Assembly (NCBI GenBank): GCA_900553155.1
Contig: USCM01000073.1
Location: 1 to 8,296 of the forward strand
DNA from: an uncultured Prevotella sp.
GTDB lineage: Bacteria; Bacteroidota; Bacteroidia; Bacteroidales; Bacteroidaceae
Length of the DNA: 8,296 nucleotides
Reading direction: 5' to 3'
Shown here: positions 1 to 5,774 of the stretch, piece by piece
How the letters are laid out: each line of letters begins with the position of its first letter
Position numbering within the stretch: position 1 is the first letter of the stretch
Notes under the pieces: model-generated
The model's input: only the letters and a program-made list of their open reading frames with translations
The model's database searches: none
What the model was told of the DNA's origin: nothing
Program-made: the position numbers and the translations under genes

Positions 1-73
1 CCGGTTTCTCGGGCATGTTGAGCACGATGTTCTTAAGACGCTCTATGCGCTTTGCGTTTTCTTCCTTTGTCAT
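1..73 (-). CDS. uvrC: UvrC, excinuclease ABC subunit C, N-terminal fragment (cut by window edge)
   Basis: Reading the minus strand from the ATG at 73-71 gives 24 codons, starting MTKEENAKRIERLKNIVLNM and followed by PEKP. A short charged helix followed by L(x)nMPEKPG is how Bacteroidetes UvrC proteins begin, just before the GIY-YIG nuclease domain that makes the 3' incision in nucleotide excision repair. The rest of the gene lies beyond the left edge, so neither the nuclease domain nor the UvrB-binding and HhH domains can be checked. The start is supported by the AT-rich stretch just upstream and the lack of an earlier in-frame ATG nearby. The gene follows apt and mnmG on the same strand, an order known in Bacteroides relatives, which strengthens the call. 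Only a short peptide is visible, so the name rests on family resemblance plus position. Confidence 0.75.
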   Translation of the reverse strand, partial: MTKEENAKRIERLKNIVLNMPEKP

Positions 74-130
74 AGTTGCCTGTTGTTATGTTTTGCCTGT
101 GCAGCCTGTAAGTGCTTTGAAACTAAGAGG

Positions 131-170
131 TTTGAGCTGTGCTGTTTCACGTGGAACTATAAGGCTCAAA
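131..170. repeat. 40-bp interrupted inverted repeat centred on the parS-like site
   Basis: TTTGAGC at 131-137 and its exact reverse complement GCTCAAA at 164-170 are symmetric about position 150.5. That is also the symmetry centre of the 16-bp parS-like sequence at 143-158. Over the whole 40 bp, 14 of 20 position pairs are complementary. In RNA it could form a 7-bp stem with a large loop, but no U-run follows on either strand, so a terminator is unlikely. An extended protein-binding palindrome is the simpler reading. Confidence 0.6.
143..158. promoter_or_regulatory. parS: parS-like ParB (Spo0J) binding site, copy 1
   Basis: The sequence TGTTTCACGTGGAACT read on the other strand is AGTTCCACGTGAAACA. 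The well-known Bacillus subtilis parS is TGTTCCACGTGAAACA, so only the first base differs. ParB proteins load as CTP-dependent clamps at such sites and recruit SMC and ParA for chromosome segregation. The site is intergenic and occurs twice, identically, within 720 bp, which argues against chance. No parA or parB gene is visible here, so function is inferred from sequence identity. Confidence 0.8.
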
Positions 171-225
171 CTATGGGGTGGTGGTCCTCCAGTTTCTCCT
201 TGTCTTATGCAAAGGCGCGGCAGAC

Positions 226-279
226 TTGTAGCCTGTCGCGCCTGTTCCTGTTGTGTAGCCTGTACGGCTCCTGTTCCTA
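226..279. repeat. Degenerate two-copy tandem repeat of about 27-29 bp
   Basis: TGTAGCCTGT occurs at 227-236 and again at 254-263. CCTGTTCCT occurs at 241-249 and again at 270-278. The two blocks are in the same order with nearly the same spacing, so the stretch looks like an old tandem duplication that has drifted. It lies directly after the apt stop codon and may simply reflect slippage in non-coding DNA. Confidence 0.55.
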
Positions 280-810
280 TTAGATCTGTATCAGCGATGA
301 GATCTCAATATCCTCGTCAAAACCTTTGCGTCCGTTGAGACCTTCGTTTACAAGCTCGATGATGAAGTTGGCGTATACCTTCTTAGGGTTGAACTTCTTG
401 ACGAGGTTGCAAGCAGCCTTCATTGTGCCGCCTGTTGCAAGGAGGTCGTCGTGCAGAAGGATAACGTCGTTTTCATCGATGGCATCCTTATGAATCTCTA
501 TAGTGTCCTTGCCATACTCCTTGGCATAGCTCTCCTGTACAGTATCGCAAGGCAGCTTGCCAGGCTTGCGGCAAAGAACCACACCTGCACCTAAACGAAG
601 GGCGAGGGCAGACGACATAACGAAGCCGCGCGACTCGATGCCGACAATCTTGGTTATGCCCTTGTCTTTGTAAAGATCGTACATTTCATCGCAAATCTCT
701 TGCAGACATTTGTTGTTCTTGAAGAGTGTGGTAACGTCACGGAAGTTTACTCCCTTCTTTGGCCAATCTGGTATGCAACGCAGATTGTCAAGCAATAGTT
801 TGTTGTTCAT
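280..810 (-). CDS. apt: Adenine phosphoribosyltransferase
   Basis: A cytoplasmic purine-salvage enzyme that converts adenine and PRPP to AMP and pyrophosphate. The 176-residue length is normal for the family. Visible signatures are IPDWPKKGVNFRDVTTLF near residues 13-30, typical of the N-terminal adenine-binding hood; GIESRGF at 57-63; RKPGKLP at 81-87; and the PRPP-binding loop VILLHDDLLATGGT at 116-129 with its acidic pair D121-D122. The ATG at 810-808 is preceded by an AT-rich leader without a Shine-Dalgarno motif, as is usual in Bacteroidetes. The gene ends in two consecutive stop codons (TAA TAG). It lies 50 bp after mnmG on the same strand, and no terminator or clear promoter lies between them, so co-transcription is likely. 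Nothing suggests damage or recent transfer. Confidence 0.96.
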   Translation of the reverse strand: MNNKLLLDNLRCIPDWPKKGVNFRDVTTLFKNNKCLQEICDEMYDLYKDKGITKIVGIESRGFVMSSALALRLGAGVVLCRKPGKLPCDTVQESYAKEYGKDTIEIHKDAIDENDVILLHDDLLATGGTMKAACNLVKKFNPKKVYANFIIELVNEGLNGRKGFDEDIEISSLIQI

Positions 811-844
811 TTTCAGTTGTTTATTATATGTTTGTTATTCTTTT

Positions 845-860
845 TGTTTCACGTGGAACT
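845..860. promoter_or_regulatory. parS: parS-like ParB binding site, copy 2, abutting the mnmG stop codon
   Basis: This is the same 16 bases, TGTTTCACGTGGAACT, as the site at 143-158 and in the same orientation, 702 bp away. It occupies the mnmG-apt gap and touches the mnmG stop codon (861-863) with no base between. Unlike copy 1, its flanks show no further co-centred inverted repeat. It matches B. subtilis parS at 15 of 16 bases on the opposite strand. In many bacteria mnmG (gidA) lies near oriC and the par locus, which fits, but that is established for other lineages and only inferred here. Confidence 0.8.
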
Positions 861-2732
861 TTACCTGTGCATCAGTACCAGCAGTACGTTGATGTCGCTT
901 GGCGATACACCGGGGATGCGTGATGCCTGTCCGAGAGTTTCGGGGTTGATGCGCATAAGCTTCTGTCTGCCCTCTGTTGATATCTCGTGAAGTTGCTCGT
1001 AGTTGAAGTGTCCCTTGATGCGGATGTTCTCCAGTCGGTGCATCTTGTCGGCAATCTGCCGTTCGCGCTTTATGTAACCGTCGTACTTTATCAATACTTC
1101 GGCTGCTTCCACAATCTCCTCCTGTCTTGCGTCGTCTGTATCGAGCGCCGCCTTGAGGGAAGGAAGGGCAGAGGCGAGCTGCTTGATGCTTAGTTGTGGA
1201 CGAGCCACAAGGCTTGCTATTGTAGCGCCAAACTGCATTGGTGTGGTGCCGAACGATTCGAGAGCCGCGTTTATGTCGCGAGGCTTAACGTTGGTAGAGT
1301 TGCAGAAGTTGATGATACGTTCGGTTTCTGCCTTCTTCTTAAGCCATAGGTCGTAGCGTTCGCGAGAAGCCAGACCTAAGTTGTAGGCACGTTCTGTGAG
1401 TCGTGCGTCGGCATTGTCCTGTCGTAGAAGTATGCGATACTCGGCTCTGGAGGTGAACATGCGGTAAGGCTCGTCAACACCCTTCGTCGTAAGGTCGTCT
1501 ATCAAGACACCGATGTAGCCCTCGTCGCGCTTCATGATGAACGGATCGGAGCCGCCGCAGAGTAGGGCAGCGTTGATGCCCGCCATCGTACCCTGTCCGC
1601 CTGCCTCCTCGTATCCGGTGGTTCCGTTGACCTGTCCGGCAAAGAAGAGACCCTTGACAATCTTCGACTCCAACGACGGCTTGAGCTGGGTAGGGTCGAA
1701 GTAGTCGTACTCGATGGCATAGCCTGGTCGGTAAACCTTGATATCTCTGAATGCCTTAATCTTCTTCAAGGCTGCAAGCTGTACGTCCATCGGCATCGAC
1801 GAGGAGAATCCGTTAAGGTACATCTCGTTGGTGTCCTCGCCTTCGGGTTCGAGAAACAGCGGGTGCTGATCCTTGTCGGGGAACGTTACGAGCTTGGTCT
1901 CGATAGACGGACAGTAGCGAGGTCCGGTCGACTTGATCTGTCCGTTGTAGAGTGGGGAGTCGGCAATGGCGTCGCGCAGCGTGTCGTGCACCTCCTTGTT
2001 GGTGTATGTGGTCCAGCACGGAAGCTGCTTAAGGTGTCGCGGAGCCGTCATGTACGAAAATCCGTGGTAGTCGGTCTCGCCAGGTTGGCACTCCATATCC
2101 TCAAAGTGAACCGAGCGGCGGTCTATACGCACCGGTGTTCCCGTCTTCATTCTTGCCGAGGTTATGCCGTGTCGTGTAATGCTCTCTGTGAAGTGCAGCA
2201 CGGCAGGTTCGGCGCATCGGCCTCCCGGCACCTTGCGTCTGCCAACGTGCATCAGTCCGTTGAGGAATGTTCCGGCTGTTATTACTACCGCCTTGGCGCG
2301 GAACGTCACGCCCCACACCGTCTCTACACCCACAGCCTCGCCATTCTCCACAAGCAGCTCGCAGGCTTCGTCCTGCCAGATGTCAAGGCCGTCGATACGG
2401 TCGAGACGTGAGCGCCACTCCCAGATAAACTTGCCGCGGTCGCATTGTGCCCTCGGACTCCATACGGCAGGACCCTTGCCTCGGTTGAGCATACGGAACT
2501 GTATGGATGTGGCGTCGGTAACAAGACCCATCTCGCCGCCTAAGGCGTCAATCTCGCGCACAATCTGTCCCTTGGCAATGCCGCCAACGGCAGGGTTGCA
2601 GCTCATCTGTCCTATCTTGTTCATGTCCATCGTTATGAGGCACGTCTTGGCACCCATTCGGGCAGCCGCCGCGGCAGCCTCACAACCGGCGTGTCCGCCG
2701 CCTATAACGATAACGTCGTAATTGAAATTCAT
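861..2732 (-). CDS. mnmG: MnmG (GidA), tRNA uridine 34 5-carboxymethylaminomethyl modification enzyme
   Basis: An FAD-dependent partner of the GTPase MnmE. The complex installs the (carboxymethyl)aminomethyl group on C5 of wobble uridine 34 in several tRNAs, in the cytoplasm. With the start at 2732 the protein is 623 residues, close to the 629 of the E. coli enzyme. It begins with MNFNYDVIVIGGGHAGCEAA, the Rossmann FAD-binding signature (GGGHAGCEAA at 11-20). SCNPAVGGIAKG follows at 44-55 with C45, and GPRYCPSIETK carries C274; these match the two conserved functional cysteines of the E. coli protein (C47 and C277). The C-terminal helical domain that contacts tRNA and MnmE ends with GVSPSDINVLLVLMHR. 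The frame stays open 40 codons further upstream, but that stretch is AT-rich, lacks family similarity and overlaps the promoter region, so I reject it. First gene of a likely mnmG-apt-uvrC unit. Confidence 0.97.
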   Translation of the reverse strand: MNFNYDVIVIGGGHAGCEAAAAAARMGAKTCLITMDMNKIGQMSCNPAVGGIAKGQIVREIDALGGEMGLVTDATSIQFRMLNRGKGPAVWSPRAQCDRGKFIWEWRSRLDRIDGLDIWQDEACELLVENGEAVGVETVWGVTFRAKAVVITAGTFLNGLMHVGRRKVPGGRCAEPAVLHFTESITRHGITSARMKTGTPVRIDRRSVHFEDMECQPGETDYHGFSYMTAPRHLKQLPCWTTYTNKEVHDTLRDAIADSPLYNGQIKSTGPRYCPSIETKLVTFPDKDQHPLFLEPEGEDTNEMYLNGFSSSMPMDVQLAALKKIKAFRDIKVYRPGYAIEYDYFDPTQLKPSLESKIVKGLFFAGQVNGTTGYEEAGGQGTMAGINAALLCGGSDPFIMKRDEGYIGVLIDDLTTKGVDEPYRMFTSRAEYRILLRQDNADARLTERAYNLGLASRERYDLWLKKKAETERIINFCNSTNVKPRDINAALESFGTTPMQFGATIASLVARPQLSIKQLASALPSLKAALDTDDARQEEIVEAAEVLIKYDGYIKRERQIADKMHRLENIRIKGHFNYEQLHEISTEGRQKLMRINPETLGQASRIPGVSPSDINVLLVLMHR

Positions 2733-2797
2733 ATATTGATTGTCGATAATATTTTGTGTGGTACGGCTCAATTTAGTACCTAATAAGTTTCCCCTCG

Positions 2798-2805
2798 CAA
2801 AATTA
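2798..2805 (-). promoter_or_regulatory. Possible -7 element of an mnmG promoter
   Basis: On the minus strand this reads TAATTTTG, which fits the Bacteroidetes -7 consensus TAnnTTTG. Transcription would start about 60 nt before the mnmG ATG. The -33 partner is poor: the nearest candidate is TTTC (plus 2830-2833) with a 24-nt spacer rather than 19-21. The call therefore rests mainly on one box and on its sensible position. Confidence 0.3.
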
Positions 2806-2836
2806 AGAATAAAAAATGATTTTTGGAGAGAAATAG

Positions 2837-2867
2837 TTTGATTTATCATCAATTTTCAGTATTTTTG
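2837..2867 (+). promoter_or_regulatory. Bacteroidetes-type promoter of the frdCAB operon
   Basis: TTTG at 2837-2840, a 19-nt spacer, and TATTTTTG at 2860-2867 match the primary-sigma consensus of Bacteroidetes (TTTG, 19-21 nt, TAnnTTTG) in both boxes and in spacing. Transcription would begin about 6-8 nt downstream, near 2873-2875, leaving a leader of about 190 nt before frdC. It lies back to back with the mnmG promoter region, so the two divergent units may influence each other. Confidence 0.75.
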
Positions 2868-2871
2868 CAGT

Positions 2872-3065
2872 CTGTAAGGATACGGCTTATACCTATTATA
2901 TAGTATAGCTCAAAATTACGTGTTATGTTATATGTTCCCTAACCGGAATCTCTCCGTGAAGAAAGTGAGCCGCAACCTTATTATGGCACCGCCGCGACGG
3001 CGAAGCCTCCAAATATTGGAATCAATAATTCTAACATTTAATAATTTTTTTAATTCAAATCATTT
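2872..3065 (+). promoter_or_regulatory. Long structured 5' leader of frdCAB, function unknown
   Basis: The leader contains four possible hairpins. The first pairs TATAC (2888-2892) with GTATA (2903-2907), extended by GC/GC across a bulged T. The second pairs CGGA (2944-2947) with TCCG (2953-2956). The third is a GC-rich two-tier stem: CGCCG (2990-2994) pairs with CGGCG (2998-3002) inside GGC (2985-2987)/GCC (3005-3007). The fourth pairs TCCAA (3008-3012) with TTGGA (3016-3020). The block from 2940 to 3010 is much richer in GC than the AT-rich stretches around it. No U-run follows any stem, so simple attenuation is not evident. I could not match it to a known riboswitch consensus. The stretch after 3021 is AT-rich and typical of Bacteroidetes translation starts. 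Confidence 0.45.
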
Positions 3066-3075
3066 ATGTGGTTAA
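2932..3075 (+). CDS. Possible 47-residue leader ORF overlapping the frdC start (hypothetical)
   Basis: An ATG at 2932 opens a 47-codon frame that starts MFPNRNLSVKKVSRN, has a basic proline-arginine patch APPRRR at residues 19-24 and ends NSNHLCG. Its stop codon (3073-3075) lies just inside frdC, so it overlaps the frdC ATG at 3066. Such an arrangement could couple translation of the two frames. The GC-rich hairpin at 2985-3007 coincides with the codons of the PPRRR patch. I do not recognise the peptide. A frame this short can stay open by chance (roughly one in ten in random sequence), and there is no independent evidence of translation, so confidence is low. Confidence 0.25.
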   Translation: MFPNRNLSVKKVSRNLIMAPPRRRSLQILESIILTFNNFFNSNHLCG

Positions 3076-3746
3076 TCAATTCATCCATCGGTAGAAAGGT
3101 GGTGATGGCCGTGACTGGTATCGCCCTTGTTCTATTCTTGACATTCCACATGTCAATGAATGTTGCAGCTCTCTTCTCTGGAGACGCTTACAACATGATC
3201 TGTGAGTTCCTCGGCGCCAACTGGTATGCCGTAGTTGCAACAATCGGCTTGGGCGCCCTTTGTGTACTCCACTTCGTGTTTGCCTTCTGGCTCACGATGC
3301 AGAACCGCGCAGCCCGTGGCAACTCTCGTTACGAGGTAACAGCAAAGCCTAAGGGTGTAGAGTGGGCATCTCAGAACATGCTCGTTCTCGGTATCATCGT
3401 AGTTCTCGGCTTGTTGCTCCACTTGTTCAACTTCTGGTACAACATGATGTTTGCCGAGCTTATGGGCTTCGAGGGCGTATGTGCACCTGCAGACGGTTTC
3501 GGCTGGATCAAGGAGACATTTGCCAACCCAGTTTACGTTGTTCTCTACATCGTATGGCTCGTAGCTCTCTGGTTGCACCTCACACACGGTTTCTGGAGCG
3601 CAATGCAGACATTCGGCTGGAATGGTAAGGTATGGTTCAACCGTTGGAAGGTTATCGGTCAGGTTTACTCAACCCTCCTCGTCCTCGGTTTCCTCGTAGT
3701 AGTAATTGCTTTCGCACTTGGTTGCGCACCAAGCCTCTGCTGCTAA
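3066..3746 (+). CDS. frdC: Fumarate reductase/succinate dehydrogenase cytochrome b subunit (type B, two-haem anchor)
   Basis: The 226-residue inner-membrane anchor that carries two b-type haems and passes electrons between menaquinol and the FrdAB subunits on the cytoplasmic side. Five hydrophobic helices are visible at about residues 13-35, 54-78, 103-125, 156-178 and 197-220, the number found in single-anchor type-B enzymes. Candidate axial haem ligands are H28 (LTFHMSMN), H69 (VLHFVF), H119 (LLLHLFNFW) and H171 or H174 in LWLHLTHGFWSAMQTFG, the family's most recognisable stretch. There is no separate frdD, as expected for this class. The protein ends with a cysteine-rich tail (C220, C225, C226) of unknown meaning. 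It is the first gene of the operon, 36 nt before frdA. In a fermentative anaerobe the physiological direction is probably fumarate reduction, hence the frdC name; sdhC is equally used. Confidence 0.94.
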   Translation: MWLINSSIGRKVVMAVTGIALVLFLTFHMSMNVAALFSGDAYNMICEFLGANWYAVVATIGLGALCVLHFVFAFWLTMQNRAARGNSRYEVTAKPKGVEWASQNMLVLGIIVVLGLLLHLFNFWYNMMFAELMGFEGVCAPADGFGWIKETFANPVYVVLYIVWLVALWLHLTHGFWSAMQTFGWNGKVWFNRWKVIGQVYSTLLVLGFLVVVIAFALGCAPSLCC

Positions 3747-3782
3747 TTAAAAACTAAAAAATCAAAATTCATAATTCACATT

Positions 3783-5765
3783 ATGGCTAAGACTATTAAT
3801 TCAAGAATCCCTGAAGGCCCAGTGGCCGAGAAGTGGACCAACTATAAAGCTCACCAGCGTCTGGTGAACCCAAAGAACAAACTTAAGCTCGACATTATCG
3901 TTGTAGGTACAGGTCTTGCAGGTGCTTCTGCAGCAGCCAGCCTCGGCGAGATGGGTTTCCGTGTGCTTAACTTCTGCATCCAGGACTCTCCGCGTCGCGC
4001 TCACTCTATCGCAGCCCAGGGTGGTATCAATGCTGCCAAGAACTATCAGAACGACGGCGACTCTGTATACCGTCTGTTCTACGATACAGTAAAGGGTGGC
4101 GACTATCGTGCTCGTGAGGCTAACGTATACCGTCTTGCCGAGGTGTCAAACGACATCATCGACCAGTGCGTAGCCCAGGGTGTTCCTTTCGCTCGTGAGT
4201 ACGGCGGCATGCTCGCCAACCGTTCGTTCGGTGGCGCTCAGGTATCACGTACATTCTATGCAAAGGGCCAGACCGGTCAGCAGCTTTTGCTCGGTGCCTA
4301 CTCTGCACTCTCTAAGCAGGTGAGCACAGGCCGCGTATTGCTCTACACTCGTTACGAGATGGAGGATGTGGTTATCGTTGACGGCCGCGCTCGCGGTATC
4401 ATCGCCAAGAACCTTATTTCTGGCAAGCTCGAGCGTTTCTCTGCAAACGCTGTTGTAATAGCTACCGGTGGTTACGGCAATGCTTACTTCCTTTCTACAA
4501 ACGCTATGGGTTGCAACTGTACAGCAGCTATCCAGTGCTATCGTAAGGGTGCTTACTTTGCAAATCCTTGCTACGTACAGATTCACCCTACATGTATCCC
4601 TGTACACGGCGACAAGCAGTCGAAGCTTACTCTTATGTCAGAGTCGTTGCGTAACGACGGCCGTATCTGGGTACCAAAGAAGCTTGAGGATGCTAAGGCT
4701 CTGCAGGCAGGCACCAAGAAGGGCAGCGATATTCCTGAGGAAGACCGCGACTACTACTTGGAGCGCCGCTATCCGGCATTCGGCAACCTCGTTCCTCGTG
4801 ACGTTGCCTCACGTGCAGCCAAGGAGCGTTGCGACAAGGGCTTCGGCGTAAACAACACCGGTCTTGCCGTATTCCTCGACTTCTCTGAGTCAATCAACCG
4901 TCTCGGCATCGACGTTATCCGTCAGCGTTATGGCAACCTCTTCGATATGTACGAGGAGATTACAGACGTTAACCCGGGTGAGCTTGCCAACGAAATCAAC
5001 GGCGTTAAGTACTACAACCCGATGATGATCTATCCTGCTATCCACTATACAATGGGTGGTATCTGGGTAGACTACGAGCTCCAGACTTCTATCACTGGTC
5101 TGTTCGCTATCGGTGAGTGCAACTTCTCTGACCACGGTGCTAACCGCCTCGGTGCATCTGCTCTTATGCAGGGCTTGGCAGACGGCTACTTCGTACTGCC
5201 TTACACCATCCAGAACTACCTCGCCGACCAGGCTATCTGGCCGCACCTCTCAACCGACCTGCCAGAGTTTGCAGAGGCAGAGAAGGGTGTTCAGGCAGAG
5301 ATCGACCGCCTTATGAACATCAAGGGTAAGCGTTCGGTAGACTCTATCCACAAGGAGCTTGGCCACGTACTGTGGGAGCACGTTGGTATGGGTCGTACAA
5401 AGGAGGGTCTTGAGCAGGGCATCGAGCTTATCAAGAAGCTTCGCAAGGAGTTCAACACCAACCTCTTTATCCCTGGATCTAAGGAAGGCTTGAACGTAGA
5501 GCTCGACAAGGCTATCCACCTCCGCGACTTCATCCTCATGGGTGAGCTTATCGCACACGACGCCCTCTCACGTGAGGAGTCTTGCGGTGGTCACTTCCGC
5601 GAGGAGCACCAGACTCCAGAGGGCGAGGCACAGCGCGACGACGAGAACTTCTTCTATGTAGGTTGCTGGGAGTACAAGAACAACGACGAAACAGCTCCTG
5701 AGCTCATCAAGGAGCCGCTCGAGTACGAGGCAATCAAGGTACAGACACGTAACTATAAGAATTAA
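3783..5765 (+). CDS. frdA: Fumarate reductase/succinate dehydrogenase flavoprotein subunit
   Basis: The catalytic subunit, which interconverts fumarate and succinate on a covalently bound FAD at the cytoplasmic face. The dinucleotide-binding motif IIVVGTGLAGASAAASLGE is at about 38-56. RRAHSIAAQGG at 71-81 provides H74, the histidine that links FAD covalently. Active-site residues fall in the order expected from the Wolinella enzyme (H257, R301, H369, R404): H268 in IHPT, R339 in VPRDVASR (the proton-shuttling arginine), H421 in IHYTMGG and R455 in GANRLGAS. The length of 660 residues is normal for the Bacteroidetes type. The C-terminal helical region is followed by a segment containing GGHFREEHQTPEGEA. 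Arginine is almost always CGT/CGC and lysine mostly AAG, consistent with high expression. It is followed by frdB after only 9 nt. Confidence 0.97.
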   Translation: MAKTINSRIPEGPVAEKWTNYKAHQRLVNPKNKLKLDIIVVGTGLAGASAAASLGEMGFRVLNFCIQDSPRRAHSIAAQGGINAAKNYQNDGDSVYRLFYDTVKGGDYRAREANVYRLAEVSNDIIDQCVAQGVPFAREYGGMLANRSFGGAQVSRTFYAKGQTGQQLLLGAYSALSKQVSTGRVLLYTRYEMEDVVIVDGRARGIIAKNLISGKLERFSANAVVIATGGYGNAYFLSTNAMGCNCTAAIQCYRKGAYFANPCYVQIHPTCIPVHGDKQSKLTLMSESLRNDGRIWVPKKLEDAKALQAGTKKGSDIPEEDRDYYLERRYPAFGNLVPRDVASRAAKERCDKGFGVNNTGLAVFLDFSESINRLGIDVIRQRYGNLFDMYEEITDVNPGELANEINGVKYYNPMMIYPAIHYTMGGIWVDYELQTSITGLFAIGECNFSDHGANRLGASALMQGLADGYFVLPYTIQNYLADQAIWPHLSTDLPEFAEAEKGVQAEIDRLMNIKGKRSVDSIHKELGHVLWEHVGMGRTKEGLEQGIELIKKLRKEFNTNLFIPGSKEGLNVELDKAIHLRDFILMGELIAHDALSREESCGGHFREEHQTPEGEAQRDDENFFYVGCWEYKNNDETAPELIKEPLEYEAIKVQTRNYKN

Positions 5766-5774
5766 TAAAAGATT

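Larger units (their letters stand above)
74..279. other. apt-uvrC intergenic region, repeat-rich, no gene seen
   Basis: This 206-bp gap is long for two co-directional genes. It holds a parS-like site at its centre (143-158) inside a larger inverted repeat, and six copies of the hexamer GCCTGT (78-83, 95-100, 104-109, 231-236, 240-245, 258-263). I see no convincing Bacteroidetes -7/-33 promoter for uvrC and no hairpin followed by a T-run that would terminate apt transcription. Read-through from mnmG/apt into uvrC is therefore possible but not shown. Plus-strand reading frames here have no recognisable product. Confidence 0.6.

Noticed and set aside
15..338. A 107-residue plus-strand frame across the uvrC start, the gap and the apt end
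   Set aside because: It is antisense to two real genes, has a Cys/Arg-rich nonsense composition and would cover the parS-like site. No ribosome or family evidence supports it.
1863..2721. Two long plus-strand frames (182 and 185 residues) opposite mnmG
   Set aside because: They overlap each other, lie wholly antisense to a strongly conserved gene and encode no recognisable domain. They are frames kept open by the GC-rich codon pattern of mnmG.
2733..2852. A 40-codon N-terminal extension of MnmG starting at 2852
   Set aside because: The extension is AT-rich, has no family similarity and overlaps promoter sequence. MNFNYDVIVIGGG from 2732 is the standard MnmG start and gives the standard length.
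2911..2918. A second minus-strand TAATTTTG as another mnmG promoter
   Set aside because: No TTTG-like box lies at the right distance upstream, and the stretch is inside the frd leader. An 8-mer of A/T-rich composition is likely to occur by chance here.
2940..3010. A cobalamin riboswitch in the frdC leader
   Set aside because: Some words (GGAATC, CCGTGAA, CCGCAAC) recall parts of the B12 element, but the conserved core and the GCCACTG box are missing.
4810..5576. CACGTG cores at 4810-4815 and 5569-5574 as further parS sites
   Set aside because: Only the central hexamer, or a CTCACGTGAG palindrome, is present. The outer TGTT/AACA bases are missing, and both lie within frdA codons.
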